This document shows positions 45,964 through 55,329 of a stretch of 64,000 bases of DNA, one piece after another (position 1 is the stretch's first letter; each line of letters begins with the position of its first letter). The notes under the pieces are model-generated. The model saw nothing but the letters and a program-made list of their open reading frames with translations. It ran no database searches and had not been told where the DNA came from. This stretch comes from Candidatus Calescibacterium sp. (lineage in GTDB: Bacteria; Calescibacteriota; Calescibacteriia; Calescibacteriales; Calescibacteriaceae): the NCBI GenBank assembly GCA_025060505.1, contig JANXBU010000011.1:1-64000 (forward strand), written 5' to 3'. A program made the position numbers and the translations under genes.

Positions 45964-46114
45964 ATCTTACAAACAACCAGATGTTCTATATTTGTTTTGG
46001 AAATAAAGTAAACCTCAGCTTGAATACGAACTTTCAACCATGAACTTTCATGTCTAAAATTTAGTCAAACACAATAAAAGCTCTATTAGAATTATGTACA
46101 ATGGAAATTCCTAA

Positions 46115-46120
46115 TATAAT
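46115..46120 (+). promoter_or_regulatory. Candidate -10 element (TATAAT)
   Basis: A consensus TATAAT lies 5 nt before the ATG at 46126. An overlapping TAATAT lies 8 nt before it. No Shine-Dalgarno is present. Confidence 0.4.
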
Positions 46121-46125
46121 ACGAT

Positions 46126-47658
46126 ATGGCAAGAATTCTTCTTATACATCCTGGTCTCAATGCAAAAGATGGTAATTACTACACAATAATGCCTATGGGA
46201 TTGATCTCCATAGGTGATAAATTGGAAAAAGATAAACACGAAGTAAGAATACTGAATCTCGGTCTTGAGAAAAAATTGAACAAATCTTTTTCGCTTGAGA
46301 AATACCTTGATTCATTCAAACCAGATTTCGTCGGAGTAGATATGCACTGGTATCCATATATCTATGACTCAATAGAAGTAGCAATGATATGCAAATCAAA
46401 AGGAGCTGTTGTTATTTTAGGAGGACTGACCGCATCAATTTTTGCGAAAGATATACTTGAAAGATTTCCCTTCGTAGATGGAGTTATTGTTGGACAGGGT
46501 GAGATCCCGTTCTCCGAGCTAGTCAAGAACTGGAACAAAGATAAAAGCCTCGTACCAAATTTAGTCTACAAAAACGGAGAGAAAATCTTACTACCGTCTA
46601 AATTCGCAGACACTTCAGAGAATATTGATCGCCTTGAATTTTATAATTTTGATCTGATAGAGAATAAAGATTTCTATCTGAAAACAACAACATCTACTGG
46701 TAACTTCACAGTAATAAATTCCAAATATATACCAAAGAAATTTTACTTTCTGTTTGTAGGAAGAGGATGCTCAATGTTTTGCTCAAACTGCTGTGCAAAT
46801 TCATACAACTTTAAGAAAATAGGAATAGACAAACCTTTGTTCCGCAGTCCAAAAAGAGTAGTCCGAGACATACTGAATCTCCAAAATATGGGTTTTGATC
46901 TCCTATATATACAATTTGATCCAAAACCTTTTTCTGAAAAGTTCTATGATGAACTTTTTGATGAGCTAAGAGCTGTAAGACACAAGCTCAACATGGGTAT
47001 AGTCTTTGGCTCCTGGGGAGGCTCTATTCCATCAGATAATATGATAAAAAACATAAGTCAAATGTTCTGCCCTGAGATGAGCACTATAGAAATTTCTCCA
47101 GAATCCGCAGTTGAACGCATCAGAAGGATGAACGGAAGAGGTAACTACTCCAACGATGAAATAATAGAGTCAATAAATAAAATAAAAAGAAAAAAAATAC
47201 ATGTATGCTGTTTTCTCTCTGCAGGATTCCCTTTTGAAGGACCGGAAGATGCATACAAGACAATAGAATTTGCAAAGTATCTAATAGATCTTGATGTTTC
47301 AGCCAGCTTTTTTCCGCCAAACATTGAACCAGGCTCTCCAGCTTGGTATTTTCCTGAAAGATATAAGATAACGCTTTTCAGAAAAACCTTCGATGACTTT
47401 ATGGAATACTCAATTATGCTCAAAGACTGCATATACCCAGAACATCCTATCGGATACGAAACCCATCTCCTAAAAGAGAAGGAAATCATGGAACTTGAGA
47501 TGAAAGCTTACTCAGAACTGTATCTGAATAGAAAATTTATTCTGAACAGATTCAAGTACTCGGTCAGGTCATCAGATAGAATCTTGCCTAAGATAACGGT
47601 TTTTAGCTCCATAATCTTTAAAAACTATAAACTTATTTGGATGTTTAAAAAATCTTAG
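46126..47658 (+). CDS. B12-binding-type radical SAM enzyme (2 of 7)
   Basis: 510 residues. The N-terminal Rossmann-like domain has RILLIHPGLN, KPDFVGVDMHWYPY, VVILGGLTAS and IVGQGEIPF. The [4Fe-4S] motif is GCSMFCSNCC (Cys215, 219, 222). The radical SAM barrel continues with EISPESAVERIRRMNGRG. It is the most divergent of the seven: it has GGLTAS in place of GGPH and an extra Cys beside the cluster motif. The last 87 bp overlap the convergent radical SAM gene at 47572-49086. The substrate is unknown. Confidence 0.83.
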   Translation: MARILLIHPGLNAKDGNYYTIMPMGLISIGDKLEKDKHEVRILNLGLEKKLNKSFSLEKYLDSFKPDFVGVDMHWYPYIYDSIEVAMICKSKGAVVILGGLTASIFAKDILERFPFVDGVIVGQGEIPFSELVKNWNKDKSLVPNLVYKNGEKILLPSKFADTSENIDRLEFYNFDLIENKDFYLKTTTSTGNFTVINSKYIPKKFYFLFVGRGCSMFCSNCCANSYNFKKIGIDKPLFRSPKRVVRDILNLQNMGFDLLYIQFDPKPFSEKFYDELFDELRAVRHKLNMGIVFGSWGGSIPSDNMIKNISQMFCPEMSTIEISPESAVERIRRMNGRGNYSNDEIIESINKIKRKKIHVCCFLSAGFPFEGPEDAYKTIEFAKYLIDLDVSASFFPPNIEPGSPAWYFPERYKITLFRKTFDDFMEYSIMLKDCIYPEHPIGYETHLLKEKEIMELEMKAYSELYLNRKFILNRFKYSVRSSDRILPKITVFSSIIFKNYKLIWMFKKS

Positions 47659-49086
47659 AGATACCCTGAATTTAGTGAGAACTTTGAGAAAAAAACCGAA
47701 CAAAAGGTGTACAAGAGTACCGAAAACTTCAGAGGGTCTCTCAATCAGATATATAGCAATATTCCTGATAGATATATTAGACAAAATATAGGCCATCTTT
47801 TGAAATTTTACTAGTTTTTTGGGAGAAACAGATGTCCAGATCATTCTGTATGGAGGAGAGTCGGTATAAGGAGAGAAAAATTCCCAATGATCATCTGAGA
47901 AAGAGTATTTATCTTTTATGTACTTTTCATAGAGCTCCGTTCCAGGATACGGAACCGTTATAGCAAACTTTGCCCCATGTGTCTTGAGAGATCTAGCAAA
48001 CTTTATTGTTTTTATAGTTAGATCCTCGTTTTCTCCGGGAGTTCCAAGCATATAAAGACCCATAGTTCTGATACCCGCTTTTTTAAGAGCCCGAACCGCA
48101 TATATTACCTGTTCAGTCTTTATTCCCTTGTTTACGTTCTTCAGTATAAGATCATCTCCGCCCTCTATACCGAGCGCAACAAGATTGCAACCGCTCTCTC
48201 TTAGAGCAACAGCTAACTCATAATCTATTATATCAACCCGAGCTTCTATACTCCATGTTGTTATCTTCTGGATACCCCTCTTGTTTATATATCGGAGAAT
48301 TTCTAAACCCTTGTTTTTTGATGGAGGAAAAAGAGGATCACAGAATAGAAAATGCTCAGTACCATATTTATCACAAAAATGTTCAATTTCATCACAGATG
48401 TTCTCCGGTGATCTTATCGTATATTTCCTACCAAGTTGAACCATACAGAAATTACAAGAGTACGGACACCCCCTTGAGGCGAGAAAAGTAAGAACACTTC
48501 CCGGCTTTATTGGAGCCGGTGGTTTATAATACCTGAAATATTTCTCCAAAAGTTCCCATGCGGGAAAAGGAATAGAATTGAGATCTCTTATCCTCTGCCT
48601 CCGTTTTACCTCTTCTCCTGAAAAAAAGACAGCACCATCTATGTTTCGGAAGTTGCCTCTTCTTATATCATCAAAATTTTCAAGTATCTCTGCAAAAGTT
48701 TCTTCACCCTCACCAATTACAACAGCATCTGCTATCTTCCGAGAGATTATTTCTTGTGCAAAATATGAAGCGTGCGGACCACCCATAATAACAAAAGAAC
48801 CAATATTCTCCTTAACAGCTCTTGCTAGCTTGTATGCAAAACTTGCAGTTTGAGTTAGAACAGATATGCAAAATATATCTGGAGAATACTCCTTTATTCT
48901 GCTGAACACGCTCTGTAAATCTAATCTTTCAATAGAGTTGTCTATTGCCAGTATATCGTTTGTATATCTTTTCGCTATTGCCCCAAGATATCCTATCCAT
49001 AGCGGTGGCATTGGTGCGTAAAAGCTCCTGAAAGCTCCAAGAGATAAACCGAGATTTGGTATCGGATTGAAAAAAAGCAATCTCAT
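47572..49086 (-). CDS. B12-binding-type radical SAM enzyme (3 of 7)
   Basis: 504 residues. The N-terminal domain has LLFFNPIPN, IMGGPHASYFAQE and VIGEGEETFAE. The cluster motif is SRGCPYSCNFC (Cys207, 211, 214), followed by YTIRSPENICDEI, a strongly conserved arrangement in BchE/HpnJ-like enzymes. LVALGIEGGDD and MGLYMLGTPGENED are typical barrel strands. A GGAG-type Shine-Dalgarno precedes the ATG by 7-8 nt. Its 3' end overlaps the convergent gene by 87 bp. Confidence 0.87.
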   Translation of the reverse strand: MRLLFFNPIPNLGLSLGAFRSFYAPMPPLWIGYLGAIAKRYTNDILAIDNSIERLDLQSVFSRIKEYSPDIFCISVLTQTASFAYKLARAVKENIGSFVIMGGPHASYFAQEIISRKIADAVVIGEGEETFAEILENFDDIRRGNFRNIDGAVFFSGEEVKRRQRIRDLNSIPFPAWELLEKYFRYYKPPAPIKPGSVLTFLASRGCPYSCNFCMVQLGRKYTIRSPENICDEIEHFCDKYGTEHFLFCDPLFPPSKNKGLEILRYINKRGIQKITTWSIEARVDIIDYELAVALRESGCNLVALGIEGGDDLILKNVNKGIKTEQVIYAVRALKKAGIRTMGLYMLGTPGENEDLTIKTIKFARSLKTHGAKFAITVPYPGTELYEKYIKDKYSFSDDHWEFFSPYTDSPPYRMIWTSVSPKKLVKFQKMAYILSNISIRNIAIYLIERPSEVFGTLVHLLFGFFLKVLTKFRVSLRFFKHPNKFIVFKDYGAKNRYLRQDSI

Positions 49087-49179
49087 TTTGGATCTCCAAA
49101 TTAAATTTAAACCCCAAAATAAAAAGTTAATCTGAATAAGGTAAAATTGCTAAAATCCCTAAGTTCTTCCAGAGAATAA

Positions 49180-49185
49180 TAATAT
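49180..49185 (+). promoter_or_regulatory. Candidate leaderless -10 element
   Basis: TAATAT ends exactly 7 nt before the ATG at 49193, with no Shine-Dalgarno. Confidence 0.4.
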
Positions 49186-49192
49186 TGATTCA

Positions 49193-50257
49193 ATGGTACT
49201 TCTTTATGGCGCAACCGGATTCATAGGAAAGTCTGTATCTGAGAAACTATCAAAACTATGTGATTTGATAATATCTGGTAGAGATATTCAGAAGCTCGAA
49301 ATAGTATCAAGAAGAATCTACGAGAAGACCAAAATAAAACCCCTGATACTTCAGATGGATATAAACGAAATACACAAATTTGACCTCCATAAGCTCGGTG
49401 TGAAAAAAATTATAAACCTAGCATATCTTCCCCCAAATTTGCTTGAAAGGTTTGTTCTGTACAGCATAAACAATCAAATAGACTATCTTGATATATCAGC
49501 TGATACAAAATCAGTTATTGAAATATGGAGAAAATATAATCCTCTGGCAGAAGAGAAAAAAGTTCTAATCATTCAACCCGGAGGAATTGAAACAACTACA
49601 AGCGAAACTATTATATCTGATCTCAAATCTTCTATATCAAAAAGAGTTTACATACTTTACGAATCTATTTTCTACATGGTTCCAAAAAGTTTAAAGTCTT
49701 TGCTCTATCTTATCTCAAGTTCTCCTACTTACACCAGTCTTCTAAATATATATTGGGATGGAAGGGAATGGATATATACAGAAGCAAAAATTGAGAAAAT
49801 CTTGAATCAATCTTATTTGTCAATCCATACCATAGATGTAGCTACAATACCCCGATTATTCGCTGACAAATCCTTTGAACTCAGAAGCTATCTTCGTATA
49901 CCGAAAATTATGAAAGACCTAACACCATTTCTGATACACATCAACGGCACTCCCATAAGAAACTATGTTTCTAAGATTGTCAGAAAATTTATGTACAGCG
50001 TAGATCCACAAGAAAGAAAAAAAGATAGACTCATCATAAAATTACTTTTACAAGAAGACACAAAAAGCCAAAGATTGATCACATGGGAGATTGAAAATCC
50101 CATACTCCTGAACGAGGAACTCATATTGTTCTATACGCAAGAAATGCTAAAAGGTGAGCATATGTTTGGCATACTACCTCCCACAGTTGCCTTTCCGAAA
50201 GCAAAACAAAAAATATATGAAAAAATCATAAGACAAGAAATATATAATATCAGGTAA
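49193..50257 (+). CDS. NAD(P)-binding Rossmann protein, saccharopine dehydrogenase-like
   Basis: 354 residues. The dinucleotide-binding loop is at the very N-terminus (LLYGATGFIG, Gly6/9/12), followed by LIISGRDIQKLE. The middle contains VKKIINLAYLPP, DYLDISADTKSV and VLIIQPGGIET, the order found in saccharopine dehydrogenase / trans-acting enoyl reductase-like proteins. The C-terminal half is long and lacks a transmembrane segment. It may reduce a lipid or sugar intermediate for the same pathway as the radical SAM enzymes around it (inference). Confidence 0.7.
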   Translation: MVLLYGATGFIGKSVSEKLSKLCDLIISGRDIQKLEIVSRRIYEKTKIKPLILQMDINEIHKFDLHKLGVKKIINLAYLPPNLLERFVLYSINNQIDYLDISADTKSVIEIWRKYNPLAEEKKVLIIQPGGIETTTSETIISDLKSSISKRVYILYESIFYMVPKSLKSLLYLISSSPTYTSLLNIYWDGREWIYTEAKIEKILNQSYLSIHTIDVATIPRLFADKSFELRSYLRIPKIMKDLTPFLIHINGTPIRNYVSKIVRKFMYSVDPQERKKDRLIIKLLLQEDTKSQRLITWEIENPILLNEELILFYTQEMLKGEHMFGILPPTVAFPKAKQKIYEKIIRQEIYNIR

Positions 50258-50379
50258 AAATATCAGATAAAAACTAATCAAAACCATAAGAAAAACAAGA
50301 TCATGCATTAAACATACTAAACAATGAATTTACCCATCAGATACATCTAAAAATATCAAAAGAAAATCTAATCAGATAT

Positions 50380-51972
50380 TTAAAATGAAAAAATCTCCTC
50401 CTTGCCCCTACTTTTTCCGGATATAATTCTAGAAACAGCATATACCAAGTTCCTAAAATCTTCCTTACTCTCAAATCTGTGACTAAAACCAATGAAACCA
50501 ACATTTGATTCTACCTTCTGAACACCATATGAAATAAGAAATTCTTCAACTCGCTTATTCAGTGATCTTATTCTATCATACTCTATATCCCACCATTTGA
50601 TCATCCCACCAATATTCGGATAAAATACGGGATTCACCACAACATATATCTCCCGTGGAAAATTTACGTCCTCAACCGAAATAATCTTATGTTCGTCCAT
50701 TCTGAAACCACCACCCAATATTATAATTTCGTAGTACTTCTTCTCTTCAACAATAAAATTCAGATTTTTGTTTTTAAATTTAGAAGAGAAAAGAGAAATA
50801 AATGATCCTCTTGAAATGCATAGATCCCATTTTGTCTTTCCATATAACGGAACAATATATATCAACTCTTCATTCTCTGGATTGAAGTTAGAAACAAGAA
50901 CAGGAAAATCAAAATGAGTTGGTAACCTAACATATTTGATGTATGTGATTATGTTTGAAATAACAAAAGCCGAAACCAAAATAAACGATAATTGCTTTGA
51001 TCTTCTTGATACAAACTGAACAACCTGATAAATACAAAAGATATAAGGTATAAGAATCGGAATGAAATATCTTGGATGAACAAACTTTACAACCAATACA
51101 GACAACAAATACACTAAAGCAAAAGAGATAAAATAAACTAAAAAATACGGGAAACCAATCCTAAAAGACAAGATCAAACCAAAGAGAAAGACAAAGAAAA
51201 AGACAAAAAATATATCCCTCGAAAATATGCCTGATTGAAAAATAAGTATATCAAACAATGGTGGAAATGATACATCTCCAACAAAAAGTATATTAAATCC
51301 TTCTTCAAGTCCATCATATTTTATAGAATACCTGTAATCAAGCAAGAATATCAAAACAATGTTCCCGATTACATAAAGAAAACCCAAGAAAACAAAAAGA
51401 ACAATCGAAAAGAGAAGTTTTTTATCTCTCGTCTTCAAAAGATACAAAATATAAAGCGGAAAAATATAAATTATAAAAGGCCAATATGAAAATATTGAAA
51501 TAAGCGAGTAAACTGTTGCTCTGAAAAATTTCTTTTTCTCCAAGTTGATCCAACTCATAAGGTAAAACAAGAAAGAAAAAGAAACAGGATGAGCCATCTG
51601 CCCATAATATATTGTTATGAAAGAAAAAGAAAGCATAACAAAGAGCCCCTTTTTGTCTTTAAAAAGAGCATAGAACGCGAAAACTGTAGCAACAGAAGAG
51701 ACAACATTAGGAATTCTGACCAAAGCAGGAGAATCCCCAAATAAGCTAATAAGAGCGAACAAAATTAGCCTATAAAATATATCTTTCAAGTAGCTATAAG
51801 ATATCGGCTCAAAAACATGTTCCGCAGAAAACGGTAGAGCCATAACTTCATGCGCGTTGTATTCCTTGAACCAAAAACCCCAAACCCTGATAAATATGTT
51901 CAGAGATATGACAAAAAACAAAAAGTATTTCGAAATAAAGTCTCTCACAAATGAATACGCAGAATAAATCAC
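50380..51972 (-). CDS. GT-C-like polytopic membrane glycosyltransferase A
   Basis: 530 residues with about 11-12 hydrophobic helices. The first extracytoplasmic loop has EYNAHEVMALPF, in the place where PMT/ArnT-like GT39/GT83 enzymes carry their catalytic acidic residue. The C-terminal soluble tail (KWWDIEYDRIR ... GFIGFSHRFESKEDF) is shared in outline with the divergent neighbour at 52050. Such enzymes transfer a sugar from polyprenyl phosphate to a lipid or protein outside the membrane. The start is GTG. The 77 bp to the divergent neighbour's ATG would hold both promoters. Confidence 0.65.
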   Translation of the reverse strand: MIYSAYSFVRDFISKYFLFFVISLNIFIRVWGFWFKEYNAHEVMALPFSAEHVFEPISYSYLKDIFYRLILFALISLFGDSPALVRIPNVVSSVATVFAFYALFKDKKGLFVMLSFSFITIYYGQMAHPVSFSFLFYLMSWINLEKKKFFRATVYSLISIFSYWPFIIYIFPLYILYLLKTRDKKLLFSIVLFVFLGFLYVIGNIVLIFLLDYRYSIKYDGLEEGFNILFVGDVSFPPLFDILIFQSGIFSRDIFFVFFFVFLFGLILSFRIGFPYFLVYFISFALVYLLSVLVVKFVHPRYFIPILIPYIFCIYQVVQFVSRRSKQLSFILVSAFVISNIITYIKYVRLPTHFDFPVLVSNFNPENEELIYIVPLYGKTKWDLCISRGSFISLFSSKFKNKNLNFIVEEKKYYEIIILGGGFRMDEHKIISVEDVNFPREIYVVVNPVFYPNIGGMIKWWDIEYDRIRSLNKRVEEFLISYGVQKVESNVGFIGFSHRFESKEDFRNLVYAVSRIISGKSRGKEEIFSF

Positions 51973-52049
51973 ACTGGTAAATAAAATAACTAGTATTTTG
52001 GCAATGAGTCTTCGAATAAATCAAACATAATTACAATGAAAAAAAACGG

Positions 52050-53594
52050 ATGAGAAAATACATAGTATTCTTACTGGTTGCCGGATTTTTTCTGAGAATC
52101 TGGAAGATCTGGGAAAAATCCCTATGGGCAGATGAAATTTTGTATCTTGATTTTCAAAAATTTGACCTCCAGCTGATACAGTCAATAACAATAACTCTCT
52201 CCAAATATCTGATCAACAAACTCCCGATCGAAAATCAGGAAATTATACTGAGACTACCTCACATAATTATGTCCTCCATCTCCATATTAATTGTGTATAG
52301 AATATATAACTTGCTCGATCGTTCATCAGGACTTACCGCAGCGATTCTTTTGTGCTTTTCGTTCTTCATAACTATACTTACTCAAGATGCATCAGGCTGG
52401 GCTATATGCCTGCTCTTCTATCTACTTTCAATCTATGAATTCATAAAAATCAAGAAAAACATAGGTGGGAAACCCCCTGTGTTCCTTATGTATCTACTGG
52501 GATGTTTTTTCTCAAAAGAAATATCTGCAATATGGGTCTTTCCACTTATAATAGCAGTTCTACCAAAAATTAAAAAATATGTCTTCATTTTTATACCACT
52601 TACTGCTGTTCTTACTTCAATCATAATAGCAATAAATTATGATAAAATAAATATCACCAGAGATATAATAGAAGTTCTATATGCATCATTTGAACCGAAG
52701 ATACTCTCGCCTAAAACTTATGTTGAAACACTGATAATTTTTTCAGGTTCTTGGTGGGAATTATTAGCCTACATCCAAATCGCTATATCTATATTCGGTA
52801 TTGCTATAACAGATAAGAGAAGAGAAATTTTTTATTTTCTTCTGGCACCGTCGGTTATCACCGTGATTCTCGCATATATTTTATTTGACTTCTTTTCAAC
52901 AAGATATCTTCTTCCATTGTTTTTAGCTTACATAGTTGGTATAACCGAAGCAATAAAATATATCTCAACAAAGCTATCAGAAAAACTGAGAATTCCCGAA
53001 ACAGTCTTGAAAGCTCTTTTAGTTTGCATAACAATAATCTCAAATATCAAAACATTTTATGAATACTGGAAGCTTCCTACTACTTTTTTCGTTCCAATTG
53101 ACATATCTGAAATATCAAAAAAAATATGCGAAAGCGAGAAAAATTCCGAGATATCGGCAAGAATAATATCACCTCAGAGCATACTCAAAATTCCAGCCAT
53201 AGTTGGATTAAAAAGATATCTAAGAAAATGTAGAACAGAAATAATATATGTAGAAGATGATGATAAAATATCAGGAATAACCAAAAGAGCCGGTGTAAAA
53301 ACTATAGAATCTATCAATAACCAGAATGAAAAAAAGTATGTCTTTGTTTTGATACCATACAATCTAGATGCAAGTGGGATAAAAAAGTGGTGGGAAAGAA
53401 TGCCTGAGAACTATAATCAGAACGTTTTCGATTTCATAAACACCATAAGCCAAAAGGAAAATATCAGAATAAACAGAATATATACAGAGTACGGAATAAT
53501 AGGTTTCGAAGCTAGATGGGATTCACAAAGGAACTTTGAAAGATTCGAAGAAAGAGTCATAAAATTTTTATTGAGAAATATGAGAAAGATTTAA
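52050..53594 (+). CDS. GT-C-like polytopic membrane glycosyltransferase B
   Basis: 514 residues with a typical PMT/ArnT-like start: LRIWKIWEKSLWADEILYLDF, where Asp-Glu in the first loop is the catalytic acidic pair of GT39/GT83 enzymes. The helices and the C-terminal tail (IKKWWERMPENYN ... GIIGFEARWDSQRNFERFE) parallel the divergent paralogue at 50380-51972. It likely uses polyprenyl-phosphate sugars, which the GT2 at 42596 could supply. TACAAT lies 12 nt before the ATG; no Shine-Dalgarno. Confidence 0.72.
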   Translation: MRKYIVFLLVAGFFLRIWKIWEKSLWADEILYLDFQKFDLQLIQSITITLSKYLINKLPIENQEIILRLPHIIMSSISILIVYRIYNLLDRSSGLTAAILLCFSFFITILTQDASGWAICLLFYLLSIYEFIKIKKNIGGKPPVFLMYLLGCFFSKEISAIWVFPLIIAVLPKIKKYVFIFIPLTAVLTSIIIAINYDKINITRDIIEVLYASFEPKILSPKTYVETLIIFSGSWWELLAYIQIAISIFGIAITDKRREIFYFLLAPSVITVILAYILFDFFSTRYLLPLFLAYIVGITEAIKYISTKLSEKLRIPETVLKALLVCITIISNIKTFYEYWKLPTTFFVPIDISEISKKICESEKNSEISARIISPQSILKIPAIVGLKRYLRKCRTEIIYVEDDDKISGITKRAGVKTIESINNQNEKKYVFVLIPYNLDASGIKKWWERMPENYNQNVFDFINTISQKENIRINRIYTEYGIIGFEARWDSQRNFERFEERVIKFLLRNMRKI

Positions 53595-53633
53595 TATACC
53601 TTGGGAAAAATCATTAATATCAAAATAAAACAT

Positions 53634-53639
53634 TAATAT
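53634..53639 (+). promoter_or_regulatory. Candidate leaderless -10 element
   Basis: TAATAT ends exactly 7 nt before the ATG at 53647. No Shine-Dalgarno is seen. Confidence 0.4.
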
Positions 53640-53646
53640 TAATCTG

Positions 53647-55329
53647 ATGACAAATGGAAGGAAGTTGAGAATTCTTCTCATAGATTCTCCATATACCAAC
53701 ATAATAAAAGGAGCTTGTCCTCCGGGGGAACCGATACTTGCTGAATCAAACCATCCAATAGGACTACTCTATACAGGAACATACGCCCAGAAAAAACTTA
53801 AAGAAGAAATAGATCTGAAAATCCTTGGATTCAAACCATCCGAGAAAAACTACATCAGAATAACTCACGAAGTTGTAAGAGACTTCAAGCCAGATATAGT
53901 CGGCATAACAACATATACATTTACTCTTTATGATGCTTATCAAATAGCTAAAGCAGTAAAAACAGAGAATCCAAAAATAAAACTAGTTGCAGGCGGAGTA
54001 AACACATCTATATATCCAGAAGAGATGATAAAACAAGAATTCATTGATGCTATATTTATGGGAGATGGAGAAGAAATATTTGCAGAGTTCATCAAAAATT
54101 TCAACACCCAAGATATGTATTCAGTAAATGGAACTTGGATCAAAAAAGATAAAGAGATAATAAAAAATCATCCAGCTCCACCAATTTTAGATCTTGATAA
54201 AATACCTTTCCCTGACAGAAACTTGATGATCAACAAAGAAATATATCAAGAAAGCTATATATTTCCGGGATACAGAAAGACAGAACTTGTATCTTCACGA
54301 GGATGTCCTTACTCATGTAGCTACTGCCAATCAAGCGGGAAAAAGTACAGAGTAAGAAGTCCCACAAATGTTGTAGATGAAATGGAATATCTTCTCGGTG
54401 AAGGATATAACTTCTTTCAGTTCTGGGATGACACATTCAACATACAGATAAAAAGAGTAAAAGAAATATGCAAAGAAATAATCAGAAGAAATCTGCAAAA
54501 AAAAATTAGATACAGAATAAGAATTGTTGCAAACATAGCAGATGAAGAAATGTTCAGACTCCTGAAAGAGTCCGGATGCGAAATGGTCTACATAGGTGTT
54601 GAATCTGGAGACAACCATATTCTGGAATCTGTTAATCGAAAAATCAAGGTAGAACACTGCAAAGAAGCAATAAGATTAGCAAAAAAATATGGCTTATCTG
54701 TTATGGGATATTTCATGATAGGATTTCCAGGAGAAACAAAAAATCATATAAAAAAAACTTTGGACTTCATGCTCAAAAATTCCTTTGATTTTATGGAAAC
54801 AACAATTCTCGTTCCTATGCCCACTACACCAATATACAAAAGAGCAATTGAGGAGGGGAAAATGGATGATTGGTACAGAAGATACACTTTATCTCCTTGG
54901 AAAAACGCCTGGTACAAGTACTATGAAACAACAATCAAAGCAGAAGAACTTTACAAAATACAAAAACAAATATATTTCAGATTTTATTTCAGACCATCTT
55001 ATATCATAAGATTAGCTCTGAAAAGCAGAGATAAAAATTCTTTTATGAAAAGATTCAACATAGGAATCAGATTACTTCGATGGATTTTTTCCCAAGATTA
55101 TCCAAAGAACAAATTGGAATGCGAACTTAATGAATCCGGAGACTACGCTGAAATTCATACTCACAATGGAATTTCTTCCAATGACAGCTCCGTTTCTTTT
55201 AGCTCTAACAGCGAACAAGTTTCTACCTATCAGAAAAATTCTGCTGAAGATTTCAGAAAGCAAGAAAGTAGGCCTCAGATAAAACTTTCTGTAAAATTTC
55301 CTCTGAAGCTTCTGAAGTTTTTTCTTTGA
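53647..55329 (+). CDS. B12-binding-type radical SAM enzyme (4 of 7), with antisense-coded C-terminal extension
   Basis: 560 residues. The Rossmann-like domain has RILLIDSPY, DIVGITTYTFTLYDAYQIA, VAGGVNTSIYPE and FMGDGEEIF. The cluster motif is SRGCPYSCSYCQ (Cys220, 224, 227), then YRVRSPTNVVDEMEYL. VYIGVESGDNHIL and MGYFMIGFPGETK follow, and the FYFRPSYIIRLAL motif marks the normal end of this family near residue 458. About 90 further residues after that (low-complexity, Ser-rich) are read from the strand opposite the 3' end of the convergent paralogue, overlapping it by 258 bp. It is a clear paralogue of 55072-56583. Confidence 0.85.
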   Translation: MTNGRKLRILLIDSPYTNIIKGACPPGEPILAESNHPIGLLYTGTYAQKKLKEEIDLKILGFKPSEKNYIRITHEVVRDFKPDIVGITTYTFTLYDAYQIAKAVKTENPKIKLVAGGVNTSIYPEEMIKQEFIDAIFMGDGEEIFAEFIKNFNTQDMYSVNGTWIKKDKEIIKNHPAPPILDLDKIPFPDRNLMINKEIYQESYIFPGYRKTELVSSRGCPYSCSYCQSSGKKYRVRSPTNVVDEMEYLLGEGYNFFQFWDDTFNIQIKRVKEICKEIIRRNLQKKIRYRIRIVANIADEEMFRLLKESGCEMVYIGVESGDNHILESVNRKIKVEHCKEAIRLAKKYGLSVMGYFMIGFPGETKNHIKKTLDFMLKNSFDFMETTILVPMPTTPIYKRAIEEGKMDDWYRRYTLSPWKNAWYKYYETTIKAEELYKIQKQIYFRFYFRPSYIIRLALKSRDKNSFMKRFNIGIRLLRWIFSQDYPKNKLECELNESGDYAEIHTHNGISSNDSSVSFSSNSEQVSTYQKNSAEDFRKQESRPQIKLSVKFPLKLLKFFL

